Positions 22,691 to 32,657 of a DNA stretch of 64,000 nt are shown piece after piece. The stretch's first letter is position 1. Every line of letters starts with the position of its first letter. This DNA comes from Pyropia yezoensis (lineage: Eukaryota; Rhodophyta; Bangiophyceae; Bangiales; Bangiaceae), in the NCBI GenBank assembly GCA_009829735.1, contig CM020619.1, positions 34,264,283 to 34,328,282 on the forward strand. Direction: 5' to 3'. The notes under the pieces were generated by a model, which did no database searches, had not been told where the DNA came from, and saw nothing but the letters and a program-made list of their open reading frames with translations. Position numbers and translations under genes: made by a program.

Positions 22691-24416
22691 GCCTGACCCG
22701 CGTTGATGCGTCACAGGTGCCCGGGCCGCCTGTTTACGTCGACGTTGGACATGCGTCGCTGTGGCACGCGTCGACGCCGGCGCAGCGCGCCTGCTGGTCG
22801 TCATCCAGCTCGACGGGCCGCTGGCGTCACAGTGGTGATGCTGCCCGTGCAGGGCTCACTGCTGGCTGATTGACCTGCATAAGCCCTACGGCAGGGGCGA
22901 GCGTTATGGCAGCGGCGAGCCGTTCGGCAGCATCGCAGTTGGCGGCAACAGTGGTGGCAGTAGTGCTTCCGACGCCCGCGGCCTACGAGATAGTGGCGGG
23001 CGACGGTACAACATTTCGTCAAGCGGTGAGAGCATCCCGCCCCCCTCCCTCCCTTCGCTGCCTCCCTACGTAACTCTCGCAGAGGCCACCCGCACCCTCA
23101 TGCGGTCCACTTCTGGGCGATCCGTGCCCACTGGCGATGGCAGCGTTGGGGACATTGACGAGACGTTGGAAGAAGTCGCGCTGTGGCCGCAGAACGCGTC
23201 CTCGACTGGAAGTGTTTCTGGGCCATCGCTGCAGCAGAGGGACGGCCGACACCCCCGCAGTCCTGGAGCTCGTGGGCCTGCGGGTGAAGAGGGAGGCGTC
23301 GTTGTGATCCCTGCCGCACCTGCAACGCACGCAGCCGCTGCCGTTGCTTCTTTCGGGGGGGGGGGAAGAGACTTCTGCCCATCGACGGTTGGCAGCGCGG
23401 TGTAGTGGTCGCTCGGCGGGACAGCTTCGACGGCGCCGCCGGGGGGGACGGGGCCGCCCTGTGGGCGGCACCGCGAAAGCGGGCCGTCGCCGCCGCTCCC
23501 TTGCACGCGCGGGGGTGTCGTGGAGAGTTCTGCGCTTGTGACCGCGGGCAAGGGGTGGGCAGCAGGCCGCAGCGGCGTCCCTGACTAGCGAAGGCAGCGC
23601 CAGGCCGCAGGTTGTTGCCCATGTGTACGAGCACGGGGGAAACGGGCGCGGGCCACGTAGACACGAGCCTGCCCTCACCGAAGCACGCAACCATGCTGCC
23701 TTGTGATCGCGACCATTCCGCTTGGATGGTGGTGACGACCTGGCTACAAAAGTGGATAGATGGGACGGGGCGGCGCATGGCGCGGCTGTGGGTGGCGCTG
23801 CAAAGAGGCGTGCACTGGGGGGAGGACGCGCATTTGGAGGGGCGCGTGATAGAGGAATGCTGCTCCCACCTCTCTGGGGATCCTAAAGGATATAAACAGG
23901 AGAAGAGAGACGGGAGGTAGCGATAGGACAGAGCAACAAGAAGACATCTCCTCTTTTCACTCAACCCATGTCGCCCAGTCACCGCGCGTTCCGACAGTGG
24001 GGGCGGGCTCACCAGGCGCGTCCCGAGGATGGACACACACAGCGCTACATCAGAGGCACAAAAAATGGGAGGGGAAATTCATTTGGGGGGCCAGGGGTAA
24101 TCCAGTAATCGAGAGCTCGCCAGTCAGGCTGATCACTCGCCGCCTCGCCACACTCAACTCGAGCCGGAAGACGAGAAAACGGTGGCTGCTTGTGAAGATA
24201 TCAGTGTTACACCCCCGCCATCCCCGGAGAGCCAGCCACCCGTTCCTATCCCCAGTGTCGATACCACCCGAAAGAGCGACGGATTCATCCTCCGCCCCAG
24301 CCCCTCGGCATCATCAAATGCTGCATCGACACGGCCGTATCGACGAGGACATCACGGCACCTTCTGAGGGGGCGGTAACGCCAACCCGTCGAACATGCAA
24401 ACCAAGATTGTTTAGA
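22691..24416. other. No recognisable gene
   Basis: GC-rich sequence with Arg/Pro/Ala-biased open frames on both strands and a G12 run near 23356. The N-terminal exons of the SDR candidate could be here, but I could not find them. Confidence 0.5.
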
Positions 24417-25775
24417 CTATGGCGGCACCACGTCGAGACGGTGGACAACGAGCACATGCCCCCCCCCCGCCAGCACTCCCGCCACAAACTCGTGGACACT
24501 CCCCGCCCCTACCCCTGCCCCCAGCACCCGCAGTGGCACGGTGCTGTCGAGCACCACCCACCGCCAGACGCCCGCCACCTGCAGCAACCGGACGGCCAGC
24601 CAGTGCGGGGTGGTTCCGAAAAGGCCCCACAGCCGCGACGCGCCCGCGTGGGTGGTGTGGACGAGCAGGCCCGCAAGGACACCAGTCGGTGGGGGTGGCT
24701 CCGTGTCTCTGGTCGGGTGCGGCGGCGGCAGCGGCGGGGGCGGGGGCCGGGGGGGATGGGGGGAGGGGGGAGTTGCAGTGGCAGAGACGACAGTGTGTGC
24801 CGCGCGTCGTGCCATCGGAGGGTATGAGGGGGGGACGCGCGCGAGAGGGCGGCAGTGATGACGTTGAGGTCATAGTTGCCAATAAGGGGGATTGTAGACC
24901 TGGGGGAGCGGCGGACAGGAGAGGGGGCGCGCCAAGGAGTGGCCCATCAGGGGACGCGCGCCAGCAAACCAAGACGAATGGTGGCGACAAAGCACAGCCA
25001 CCCACAGGGAAAAACGTTAGGGCGCAACTTCCCAAGGAGAGCCATCCAGCATTGAACCACACCACTGGTGGACGATGCAGCCGCAGCACAGCCACCACCC
25101 AATAGGCCGGAAACCGTCGCAACCGACGCCCACCAGACCTGACACGCCCCCCACACCCACCATCGAGCGCGCACCGGCGGGGACGTACCGATGCGGGTCG
25201 GCCCAGCGGGACGGGTTCAGCTCCTCACATATCGCATCGAAGTCCTGTGGCGTCGGCCGCGGTGGCCGGCGCGCAGCCGGCAGCAGCGGCAGGAAGGGGA
25301 AACAGAGGGAGTGACGACGCACCGCCCACCCCCCCGACAAGCAGCCCGGCCATGATGAACGGGAAAAGAGAGGTAGGACGGGGGTGCGAGACGACGGGCA
25401 CAGCGACGGCGAAGCACGCACGAAAGAAACAAAAGAGAGAACCAAAGAAGAGCATGTGAACACACGGATCCCACCAAGCTGTTGCCAGCCGAGCACTGGG
25501 GGCGGCGGCCGCTGACCAGGCATCACAGCCAGCGCACCACCCCGGGACTCCCAACAGCTCCCACCCCCAAGCGCGGGGTGAAGTGAGGGCCCACCCCCCA
25601 TCGGCGACGGCGCGCGCCCCTCCCCGCCACCCACCTCCCGCCCCACTCTGTCGCAGGCGGTACGTACCCGAGCGCTGTATACTTGCCCGCCGAGCAGGTT
25701 GTTGACCGCATGCACCGCACATCGCGACAGCTGCTGGCGCTCGTGGTAGATGGGGGGGGTGGGGGCGACCGCCAT
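24417..25775 (-). CDS. Josephin-domain deubiquitinase (JOSD1/2-like), four exons
   Basis: A cysteine protease that removes ubiquitin. Exon 1 starts at the ATG at 25775 and carries IYHERQQLSRCAVHAVNNLL with the catalytic Cys at residue 19; it ends at a GTACGT donor near 25667. Exon 2 (25189-25244) reads DFDAICEELNPSRWADPHR between CACAG and GTACGT. Exon 3 starts at 24899 and joins in phase as STIPLIGNYDLNVITAAL, the conserved GNYDVNV block. Exon 4 gives TPHWLAVRLLQ (catalytic His at about 24603-24605) and WVVLDSTVP (third catalytic residue, Asp, at about 24546-24548), then VHEFVAGVLAGGGHVLVV and stop. The exon 3/4 junction (about 24720-24810) is not resolved. Length and the lack of UIM repeats fit JOSD1/2, not ataxin-3. 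Confidence 0.82.
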
Positions 25776-26041
25776 GGCGGGCTGCCCCCCCCTCGGGAGG
25801 AGATACGAAGGAGTGGGGGTGGGGAGAGGAGGCAATCGGGAGAACGGGTGCGTGACGCGCGCAGCAGGGCAGGGAACGAGCACGGTGTCCGCCTACCCTG
25901 GTCGTGCGTCTGTCTGTGGGGGCGTGGTAGCCCCCCTGTCGGCTGAGAAGAGGCAGCCAATATCGCGCGGTGCTTGGCAAAGAAGTTCGCTTAGTGTCTA
26001 TTCTACTGCACTCGAGGCTTAAATGAAGCTCAGCTGAAACC

Positions 26042-26510
26042 TGTGGCAAAAACCACTAGCACACACGTCACCCAAGTTGGGGCGGTGTGCTAGGGCTGCC
26101 TTCCGTGTCGGGGGAACCGGAAGAAGTGCAAGTCACACACGCTCTGTCCCTGTTGTGGGGCAAACCCCCCACGGACAAACAAGAGGATGGTGTGTGGTCC
26201 AACAGTTTCTTGGTCGGGACGGGGACGCAGGGCCAAGCCCCGTTGTCCCTCCCCTTATCCCCCCAGGGTCCCCTCAGAATCTCGCCACTCAGAATCTCCC
26301 ACCCCAGCACCTGCCCACCGGGCCACACGAAAATTCAAGACGATAAATGCAGAAAACCCTCAAATCCAAGTTGGATTTACTACTAAGCTAACTATCCCAA
26401 ACTTAGGGAATATGGACCCAAATGCAGGGGGAGGAACGGATCAGGCTAGTGGCCTGCCGCCCCGTGCATGGCACGTGCTGCCCCCCTACCTGGGGGTCAA
26501 TACTGCCACA
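26042..26510 (-). repeat. 3' LTR of family-C element
   Basis: 469 bp, TGTGGCA..TGCCACA; same length as and nearly identical to the LTR at 45783-46251. In element orientation it is preceded by the purine tract at 26511-26525. Confidence 0.95.
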
Positions 26511-26525
26511 CTCCCCTCTTCTCAG
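26511..26525 (-). promoter_or_regulatory. Polypurine tract of family-C element
   Basis: The minus strand reads CTGAGAAGAGGGGAG immediately before the 3' LTR, the expected plus-strand DNA primer site. Copy A has the equivalent at about 3263-3280. Confidence 0.7.
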
Positions 26526-26848
26526 TTCCGACCGACCCGGTCGGCCCTGTGAGGGGGTGCGTAAACGCACGTCTCGGCGTTGGGGGCGCGACTTGCTGTC
26601 CCCCATCGAGTACGTAACACGGATGTGGAGGCGGTCACGTTGACCGCCCCTCGCCTCAAGCTTGCCCACTCGGCAGCTTGCTCTCCTCAGTTCACACTTC
26701 ACCATCACCACCACCTCCCCTTCACCTTCCACTGGGCCGCCCCACGCTGGGGAGGCCACCCGTATACCCACGATCCGAGTCCCCCTCAACTCGAGGCGGG
26801 TCTCGTGCTGCGATAGCCAGAGCGTCTCTTCCCAACTTGGGGAGAGCC

Positions 26849-28792
26849 ATGGCGACTCCGGGAGTGGAGACGGACTCTCTTGACGAGCGCATGGAGGACA
26901 CCTCCTACGGGGCAGCACCCGCCGGGACTTCCGGCGGGGGCTCCGCGATCGCTCCGGGGGACGGGACTCCCGCGTCACCCGGCTTTGGGTTCACGGCGGG
27001 GTCTCCCCCGGAGGCGGGACAAGTTGTCCCGCGTGAGGCCTTGGGGCGGTGGTGTTACCCCGCTTGGCCTCTTTATGAGGAGGGGCTGACTGTTCTTCGC
27101 TGTGGCCGACATGGCGCAGCGATGGGCCGGGTATGGGACCGCCTACAGGAGAAGTATCCCCGTAGGGTCGGGTTCCCTGCCGGCTTCAGGACGGACCAGT
27201 TTGCCTTCCTGGACGATGAGGAGGTTGAGGACGTTCAGCGTGCCAAGGCCATGGTGGACCGCGGGGGAACTATCCCGGGTCCCGGCGACTTGCCGACCTT
27301 CACGTGGGACGCTGTGGCAACTCGCCCACCGTACCTCCACGAGGCCGATCCGCACACTCATCACTTTGATGTGCGGATGGAGAAAGACTTCCGGCGAGGT
27401 CCCTACTTGGTGACCTCGGCTCAACTTGAGTTTCCTCAACAGTCTGCTGCCAGTAAGGAGCAGTACTGTCCGAAGAAGCCCGAGTGGTGGCCTCAAGTTG
27501 AGGTCCCCTACGGGTTCCCGGCGTTGTTGCCCCGGTTGCTTGACCACTTCGGCTCCGTCATGTTGACGGCTGCCCCTGATCACCTGGTGTGGGCCATGTT
27601 GGCCACCCAGTGGCTCCTCGAGGTCATGTCGACCTGGGTGTCCTGTGTTCAGCGGCGGGGGATGCTCTGGCGTCTCCCCCTCCGGCTCCTCCAAGGTTTG
27701 GAACAGCTCACCCCTCAGCTAGTTGCTGAGGGGTGCTCATCAGGACAACTCACTCTACTTGAGGAGATGCTCCGGCTCCATAAGTTTATCGAGTGCGAGA
27801 GCATCGAGCACAAGTTGCGCCGCCCCACTCGTGGGCCCAAGGACGATGGCGCACTTCGCCAGTTCGTGTGGGTCGCTCGTGAACTTCACGACGGCCGTGT
27901 GGTCCTACGAGAGGGGTTGGGCATCGGGGACTACCCGTATGCCCCGGGGGTGGATCGCCACACTGCGCCACCCCCGGACAAGCCCACAGTTATGGCCGTG
28001 CCGTCCTATGATGACCATATGACTCAACCCACTGCGGGGGCCCCAAGTCGGGGTCGCAGTTACACCCGGGTACCGCCACCTCGGCGGGCCCCTCCGCTTC
28101 CTCCTGTTCCTTTCCAACCTCTCGGGAACATCCCGATCAGCGTGGCCGTGGAGTCTTCCACCCCGGTGTCCCCCAACTTGGGGGCCACCCTCCTGACGGT
28201 ATACCCCAAGTTGGTGTTGCCGCCCACGCCTCTAACCTCAGAGATGATGATCACCACGTTGGTGCGCACCATTTCCTGGTTGGCCGCGTCGACCGCAACC
28301 CTACAGAGTTCCGAGACTCCTCAACTTGAGGAGCGCGTTCGTACTGCAGTGGCGACCGCGAGTTGCGAGTCGGTGGCGGAGTTTATGACAGCCGAGTTGG
28401 CTCGCATTGGGGCTATTATGCCCCAGCCAGCCCCACTTGGGCGTGGCAATCGTCGCGCGAGCCGGGCATACTCGCCTCCTCGCCGTCGTCGCCGACACTC
28501 GCGGCACTCTCCTTCCGTATCGGAAGACGAGTTGTCTTACTCCGTTTCGGAGTCCTCTACCCCGTCGGAGACGGAGTCTGTCCAGCGTCTGCGTCGCAAA
28601 CTTGCGCGCAAGACCAGGCAGAAGAGTGGCCACGGTCGGCGCCACTTGCGCGACCGTGAGGGGCGCGACGGTTCCGACTTGGAGCCGCCGCCCCCTCCAA
28701 CGAGTGGAGACCGTTATCGGCGTGGGTCTCGCCGCTCGCCTCCACGGGAGGGCGAGGGCCGTGGAGTGGGAGAGTCTAGCATGCGTGCCTAG
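26849..28792 (+). CDS. Antisense ORF of family-C element (647 residues, intact)
   Basis: ATG at 26849 (MATPGVETDSLDERMED); the frame is open farther upstream but without ATG. The N terminus is Gly/Ser/Pro-rich. Residues about 80-380 look folded, with WCYPAWPLYEEG, DEEVEDVQRAKAM, PEWWPQVEVPYGFPALLP and a Leu/Trp-rich helical run (LVWAMLATQWLLEV). Then come Pro-rich linkers and an Arg/Ser-rich tail (RRRRRHSRHSPS) that could bind nucleic acid. It lies opposite to gag-pol, between pol and the 3' LTR, with stops 111 nt apart. No enzyme motif, zinc knuckle or envelope-type signal/membrane segment is visible, so I assign no function. The equivalent region of element D resembles it. It is intact although pol of this copy is broken. 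Confidence 0.85.
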   Translation: MATPGVETDSLDERMEDTSYGAAPAGTSGGGSAIAPGDGTPASPGFGFTAGSPPEAGQVVPREALGRWCYPAWPLYEEGLTVLRCGRHGAAMGRVWDRLQEKYPRRVGFPAGFRTDQFAFLDDEEVEDVQRAKAMVDRGGTIPGPGDLPTFTWDAVATRPPYLHEADPHTHHFDVRMEKDFRRGPYLVTSAQLEFPQQSAASKEQYCPKKPEWWPQVEVPYGFPALLPRLLDHFGSVMLTAAPDHLVWAMLATQWLLEVMSTWVSCVQRRGMLWRLPLRLLQGLEQLTPQLVAEGCSSGQLTLLEEMLRLHKFIECESIEHKLRRPTRGPKDDGALRQFVWVARELHDGRVVLREGLGIGDYPYAPGVDRHTAPPPDKPTVMAVPSYDDHMTQPTAGAPSRGRSYTRVPPPRRAPPLPPVPFQPLGNIPISVAVESSTPVSPNLGATLLTVYPKLVLPPTPLTSEMMITTLVRTISWLAASTATLQSSETPQLEERVRTAVATASCESVAEFMTAELARIGAIMPQPAPLGRGNRRASRAYSPPRRRRRHSRHSPSVSEDELSYSVSESSTPSETESVQRLRRKLARKTRQKSGHGRRHLRDREGRDGSDLEPPPPPTSGDRYRRGSRRSPPREGEGRGVGESSMRA

Positions 28793-28903
28793 TTGGCAGC
28801 TGCCTTTGTTGTGAGAGTGTGAGGGTTAGGGCTGTAGTTAAAAGCCACTCTGCGTACCACTTCGACTTGAAGCACTCTCTTGGCACTGTTGCTCGGCCTT
28901 CCC

Positions 28904-29877
28904 TCACGTTGAGGGAGGGCTGTTAGGGTCTATCTCATTCCGGGCACAGTACGCCCGGACCTTCTCAGCGGGAAGGTCCTCCACATACTCCCACGTATCA
29001 TCCTTGGCTTTGTAGCCAAACCCACGCACCCTCAACATGAGGCGGTCAGTGTCTTCATCCCATCCGTGGTCGATGAACTTATCGAACACGTACTCCTGCG
29101 GGCTCTGTTTGGCCGCAGGCAGTGAGGGGAGGCGCCACGCTTCCAAAGCACGCGCCCAAGCTGGGTCGCCTGCAGGCGGTGGTGCAACTTTGACTACGTC
29201 CTGTCCGTTCACTGTGCGGACCCCATCGTCACTTTTGATGGTGAAGCGCCGCCCATCAGTACGAAGGACCTGGTACGGCCCCTTCGTCTGGAATACCAGC
29301 TTACCCCCAGTTGGGGTGTGCGAGTGTACCAGCACCCAGTCACCCTGCTCGGGGACATGTTTAGCATTGCGCACCTTTTTGTCAAAGGTACGCTTGTAGC
29401 GCTTTTGTGCTTTGTCCATCTCAGCCCTGACTTTAGGGATGAGGTTTTCAAGCCTAGCGGCGAACTCCGCCTTACTCTCAGTGGGAGTAGGCGTACTGCC
29501 ACCATCCTCCCTAGTTGGGAGCGACCGCCGCACGGCAATAGACCGCACGCGACGGGGGGTCACAAAAGCGAGGGGTACTTCCCCTGTAGATGAGTGAACC
29601 TGCGAATTGTAGGCAGTAGTAAGGATAGACATGTATTGGTCCCACGTCTTCACGTGCTCACTCACATAGTGGCGCAGCTGCCTAACAATAGTTTTGTTGA
29701 AGCGCTCCACCTGCCCATTAGTTTGTGGGTGGTAGGGGGTGGCATAGTTTGCCTTAACCCCCAACATATCCAGCACTCCCTGAAACAGTACAGACGCAAA
29801 TTGCGGTCCATTGTCCGATAGTGTACTATCTGGGATGCCATACGCGGCAACCCAGTGATCTAGGAAGGCTGGCACGA
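28904..29877 (-). pseudogene. pol: Pol of family-C element, downstream half (integrase and chromodomain-like tail)
   Basis: This is the continuation of the pol frame after the element-B insertion. It starts with AFLDHWVAAYGIPDST, then LSDNGPQ (second catalytic Asp), GQVERFNK (catalytic Glu), the GPY/F region and a chromodomain-like LRVRGFGYKAKDDTWEYVEDLP, ending at 28904. It is open throughout and almost identical to the fragment at 3-887. It is split from its upstream half by 10.8 kb, so it cannot be expressed as an integrase. Confidence 0.9.
29873..29877. other. Target-site duplication of element B, left copy
   Basis: CACGA directly before the left LTR; the same 5 bases follow the right LTR at 40702-40706. 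Together they restore the interrupted pol frame of element C. Confidence 0.95.
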
Positions 29878-30240
29878 TGTAGCAATATGGTTGTCCGTAT
29901 TGTGACCCTAATATTAGGGGGGCTACTTCTAATCCTTAACTTTCAATTTGAGAGTCCGAGCTGGTCACGGTATCTATAAGTTACGTATGACCAGAGGGAC
30001 TTGCATCTTGGGGTGGAGGGTAGTTAGTAGTGTCTCCGAGGGTTTATAACGAGGGGGCCGGTGGCGAATCCACCGCCGGCCAAGGTAGAACAACAAACCC
30101 CTCCCATTTGGGCTCCCATCTTGGTCCCGTGGCTTGCGCTCCAAGGACAGCAACCTTGGCCTCCCGGTGACGTTGGTGCCGATCCCCCTTGGTGAGTGTT
30201 CCCTGAGAGTGGACGTGCGACGGATTCCTATTGTGCTACA
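29878..30240 (+). repeat. 5' LTR of element B
   Basis: 363 bp, TGTAGCA..TGCTACA. TATAAG at 29975-29980 and TTTATAAC at 30043-30050 are possible TATA elements for the genomic transcript. It differs from the 3' LTR by a G/A in the CGAGGGGGCC segment. Confidence 0.95.
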
Positions 30241-30241
30241 T

Positions 30242-30259
30242 TGGTGGAGCAGCAGGGGA
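30242..30259 (+). promoter_or_regulatory. Primer-binding site of element B
   Basis: TGGTGGAGCAGCAGGGGA lies one base after the 5' LTR. If all 18 bases pair with a mature tRNA 3' end, the tRNA would start near GGAGCAG. I did not identify that tRNA. Confidence 0.8.
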
Positions 30260-30465
30260 CGGGTTTCCGTCACCCTTGTGGTGACGCCGTCTTCGGCCCT
30301 GGCACACGGATAGGGATCTGGTCCTTTTCTTGTACTCGTGGTGTTGCGGCCTGATCGATTGTGTTGAGTTTTTACCTGTGACTGTGATCTACTGTTACTC
30401 TCCCCAATCTACCCCCTCGCTCTCTTGTTCGTGGTGATTGATACGTCGGTTGACTGATTGTGACC

Positions 30466-32649
30466 ATGTCTACCCAAGAGACGGGGAACGTTCAAGATGA
30501 CGGATCGGCGTCGACGCCGACCCCGGAGGTGACTACGGGAACCGGGATTGGGAACCCGATCGATAACATTGAGACGCCAATGCTTTCCGGTGCCGGATCG
30601 ACGTTTGGCACGGCTCGGACGGCAGGAGACGGGGGCCCGCCTCAACTGTCGTCGACCGACCTCACTCCGCCGCCTCCTTCACCAGGGGATTCCCTGATGG
30701 CATCATTGGCCCGCATCGAGGCCCGGTTTTCCGGGCTCGACGCCCGTCAAGATCGGATGGAGGACGCAATGGCAGTGTTGATGTCAACACGGTACACGAC
30801 GGGACCCCGTCGTGTTCCTCCCACACCGGTACGGTTCGAACCGGCCGGACTACTTTCGGAGTCCACCAGGGTCAATCCCGGGGTTGCTACTCCTGGACAA
30901 CCCCCGGACACAATGGGGTATGGGTCCGACTCGTCGGCAGAGTTGGAACGGAGTCACACGGAGCGATACGCTCGGAGCACCCGAAGCGGACTCCGCGGAC
31001 ACGACCCGGCAGATACGTACGCCGGGGAAGAGTCGGTTATTGGGGGAGGGGGTACCCTCTCGCAGTACCCCCACGACGAAGGAGGCCCGGCAACTCGGGT
31101 TCCCGAGGTGCCGACGCCTGAAGTACCATCTTCAGTGGTGGAAGCTATGACCGCGCAGGTAACTGCGAGCCTACTGAAGCGGATGGAGTCCGATGAGTTC
31201 GCTCATCAACTGGCTAAGCGACTGGATATCCAGGACGCTGACACGGAGATCGTCAACGAGGTCTTCCGGTCGGTTCTTACTCCGGAACGTTATCGTTTGG
31301 AGGACCGCTCTACCACCGTATCGGAATCGATGTGTAATACGTCGCATCGGGCGATCCGCTCTATGCAGACCCTTATGAAGGGAGTCCCTATGTTCGGGGG
31401 GCCGAACGGACGCCCGTTGGCAGTCATCGGCTTCTTGACTAGCTTCAAGGCAGCCGCAGACAAGGCGCTCGTTAACGAGGGGCTGGCCATGGAGATCCTC
31501 CCGTTCTTTGTTGATGAACGGGTGCGAGGCATTCTTCGCCAGGCATCCCCGATGCCGGGAATGAGGGTCGCGGCCACCCCCATGGATTACCGTGGGATAT
31601 TGAAGGAGCTGCTGAGCAGCTACCTCAGTGAGGACAAGTGCGAGGACCACTATCGGGCCCTTCGCACTGCCACCGCCCAGTCCTGGGAGGATGAGGAGAT
31701 GTTTGGACGCCGGATCCAAGAGCTCGACTACGAGCTGGGGAAGCTCCTCGGAGAAGGGGAGCTACGGGCCATCCTGTTCGCAGGAGTACCCAACTACGTG
31801 CGGATATCCGCACGGGGCGCCAACACGGCACGGACGAACTTCAGTCGACTGATGCATATGTGCAAGTCCCTAGGGGACGCCTACCGGGTTCTACACCCGG
31901 AGTGTGCCTTGGCCCCGAAGCCCAAGGGTGAGGGAGGCAAGCCCAGTCTTACCCCGGTACCGAGGCAAGAGAAGGTGGAACGTAAGGCCGCACCAGTACT
32001 GGTGGCGACCGAACATACCCCTATTGGTGAGGGTGACCCTCTAGTCGACCAACAGGGCCACCTGTTGCTACCGGCGACGCCGGTGATTGATGAACATGGT
32101 ACGGTAGCGTACATCGCCCCGGCTGGAACCCAGTTCCAGGTCAGCGAAGGAACGGGACGGCGCGTCCCGTATGTGCGGACTACGGGGTACTCCCCGGTGA
32201 CGGGTAACCCTCACCAACCCTTGCCAACATGGGCGGTGCGCACGGAGGCACCCCCGCAGATTGCGGGCCGACCCAACCGGTTGGGGGAGTCCATGTTCCG
32301 GTTGACCCAAGGACCCAAGGCCTACCAGGGAGCAGGCACTCGGGCGCCCGAGGGAGGCAACCGTAGCTACGGGGCTACCCCGATGCGACCTCAAGGGGGG
32401 ACCGGCACGTCCGGATGTATGTTGTGTGGGGATCCCCAGCACTGGGTGTCTTCCTGCCCACTCATCCCCGAGGAGTCTCGGCGGGCAGCGGCGCAACGCA
32501 AGGCATCCACCGGGGGGTATCCCCCCCGAGCACCCGGACCCGCACCGGGTAGGCAGCCAGCTCCAGGTGGAGTACTGGCCGTCGAGGGGGCACCTCCTCA
32601 GCCGGATGTCCCGGCGGACAGCACCCTACCAAGGGCGGGAAACGAGTAA
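30466..32649 (+). CDS. gag: Gag of element B
   Basis: 727 residues, ATG at 30466 after a leader of about 200 nt. The N-terminal 220 residues are acidic and Ser/Thr/Pro-rich. A helical capsid-like region follows (MKGVPMFGGPNGRPLAVIGFLTSF is its start), then a Pro-rich linker and one CCHC zinc knuckle, CMLCGDPQHWVSSC, near residue 651. It ends GNE-TAA, the same terminus as the Gags of C and D. Pol starts 8 nt later in another frame, so the two are separate initiation events or are coupled by reinitiation. The frame is fully intact. Confidence 0.9.
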   Translation: MSTQETGNVQDDGSASTPTPEVTTGTGIGNPIDNIETPMLSGAGSTFGTARTAGDGGPPQLSSTDLTPPPPSPGDSLMASLARIEARFSGLDARQDRMEDAMAVLMSTRYTTGPRRVPPTPVRFEPAGLLSESTRVNPGVATPGQPPDTMGYGSDSSAELERSHTERYARSTRSGLRGHDPADTYAGEESVIGGGGTLSQYPHDEGGPATRVPEVPTPEVPSSVVEAMTAQVTASLLKRMESDEFAHQLAKRLDIQDADTEIVNEVFRSVLTPERYRLEDRSTTVSESMCNTSHRAIRSMQTLMKGVPMFGGPNGRPLAVIGFLTSFKAAADKALVNEGLAMEILPFFVDERVRGILRQASPMPGMRVAATPMDYRGILKELLSSYLSEDKCEDHYRALRTATAQSWEDEEMFGRRIQELDYELGKLLGEGELRAILFAGVPNYVRISARGANTARTNFSRLMHMCKSLGDAYRVLHPECALAPKPKGEGGKPSLTPVPRQEKVERKAAPVLVATEHTPIGEGDPLVDQQGHLLLPATPVIDEHGTVAYIAPAGTQFQVSEGTGRRVPYVRTTGYSPVTGNPHQPLPTWAVRTEAPPQIAGRPNRLGESMFRLTQGPKAYQGAGTRAPEGGNRSYGATPMRPQGGTGTSGCMLCGDPQHWVSSCPLIPEESRRAAAQRKASTGGYPPRAPGPAPGRQPAPGGVLAVEGAPPQPDVPADSTLPRAGNE

Positions 32650-32657
32650 GAGGAAGG

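Noticed and set aside
26511..28792. Recurrent CAAGTTG/CAACTTG considered as a protein-binding operator or satellite
   Set aside because: The flanks vary but pair, spacing is irregular, and other pairing motifs without this core are as frequent. Better explained as part of the general inverted-repeat pattern.
28793..28903. Convergent pol/antisense layout considered as two unrelated nested insertions
   Set aside because: The same order and spacing occur in copy A and in families B and D, and the LTRs lie outside both ORFs.
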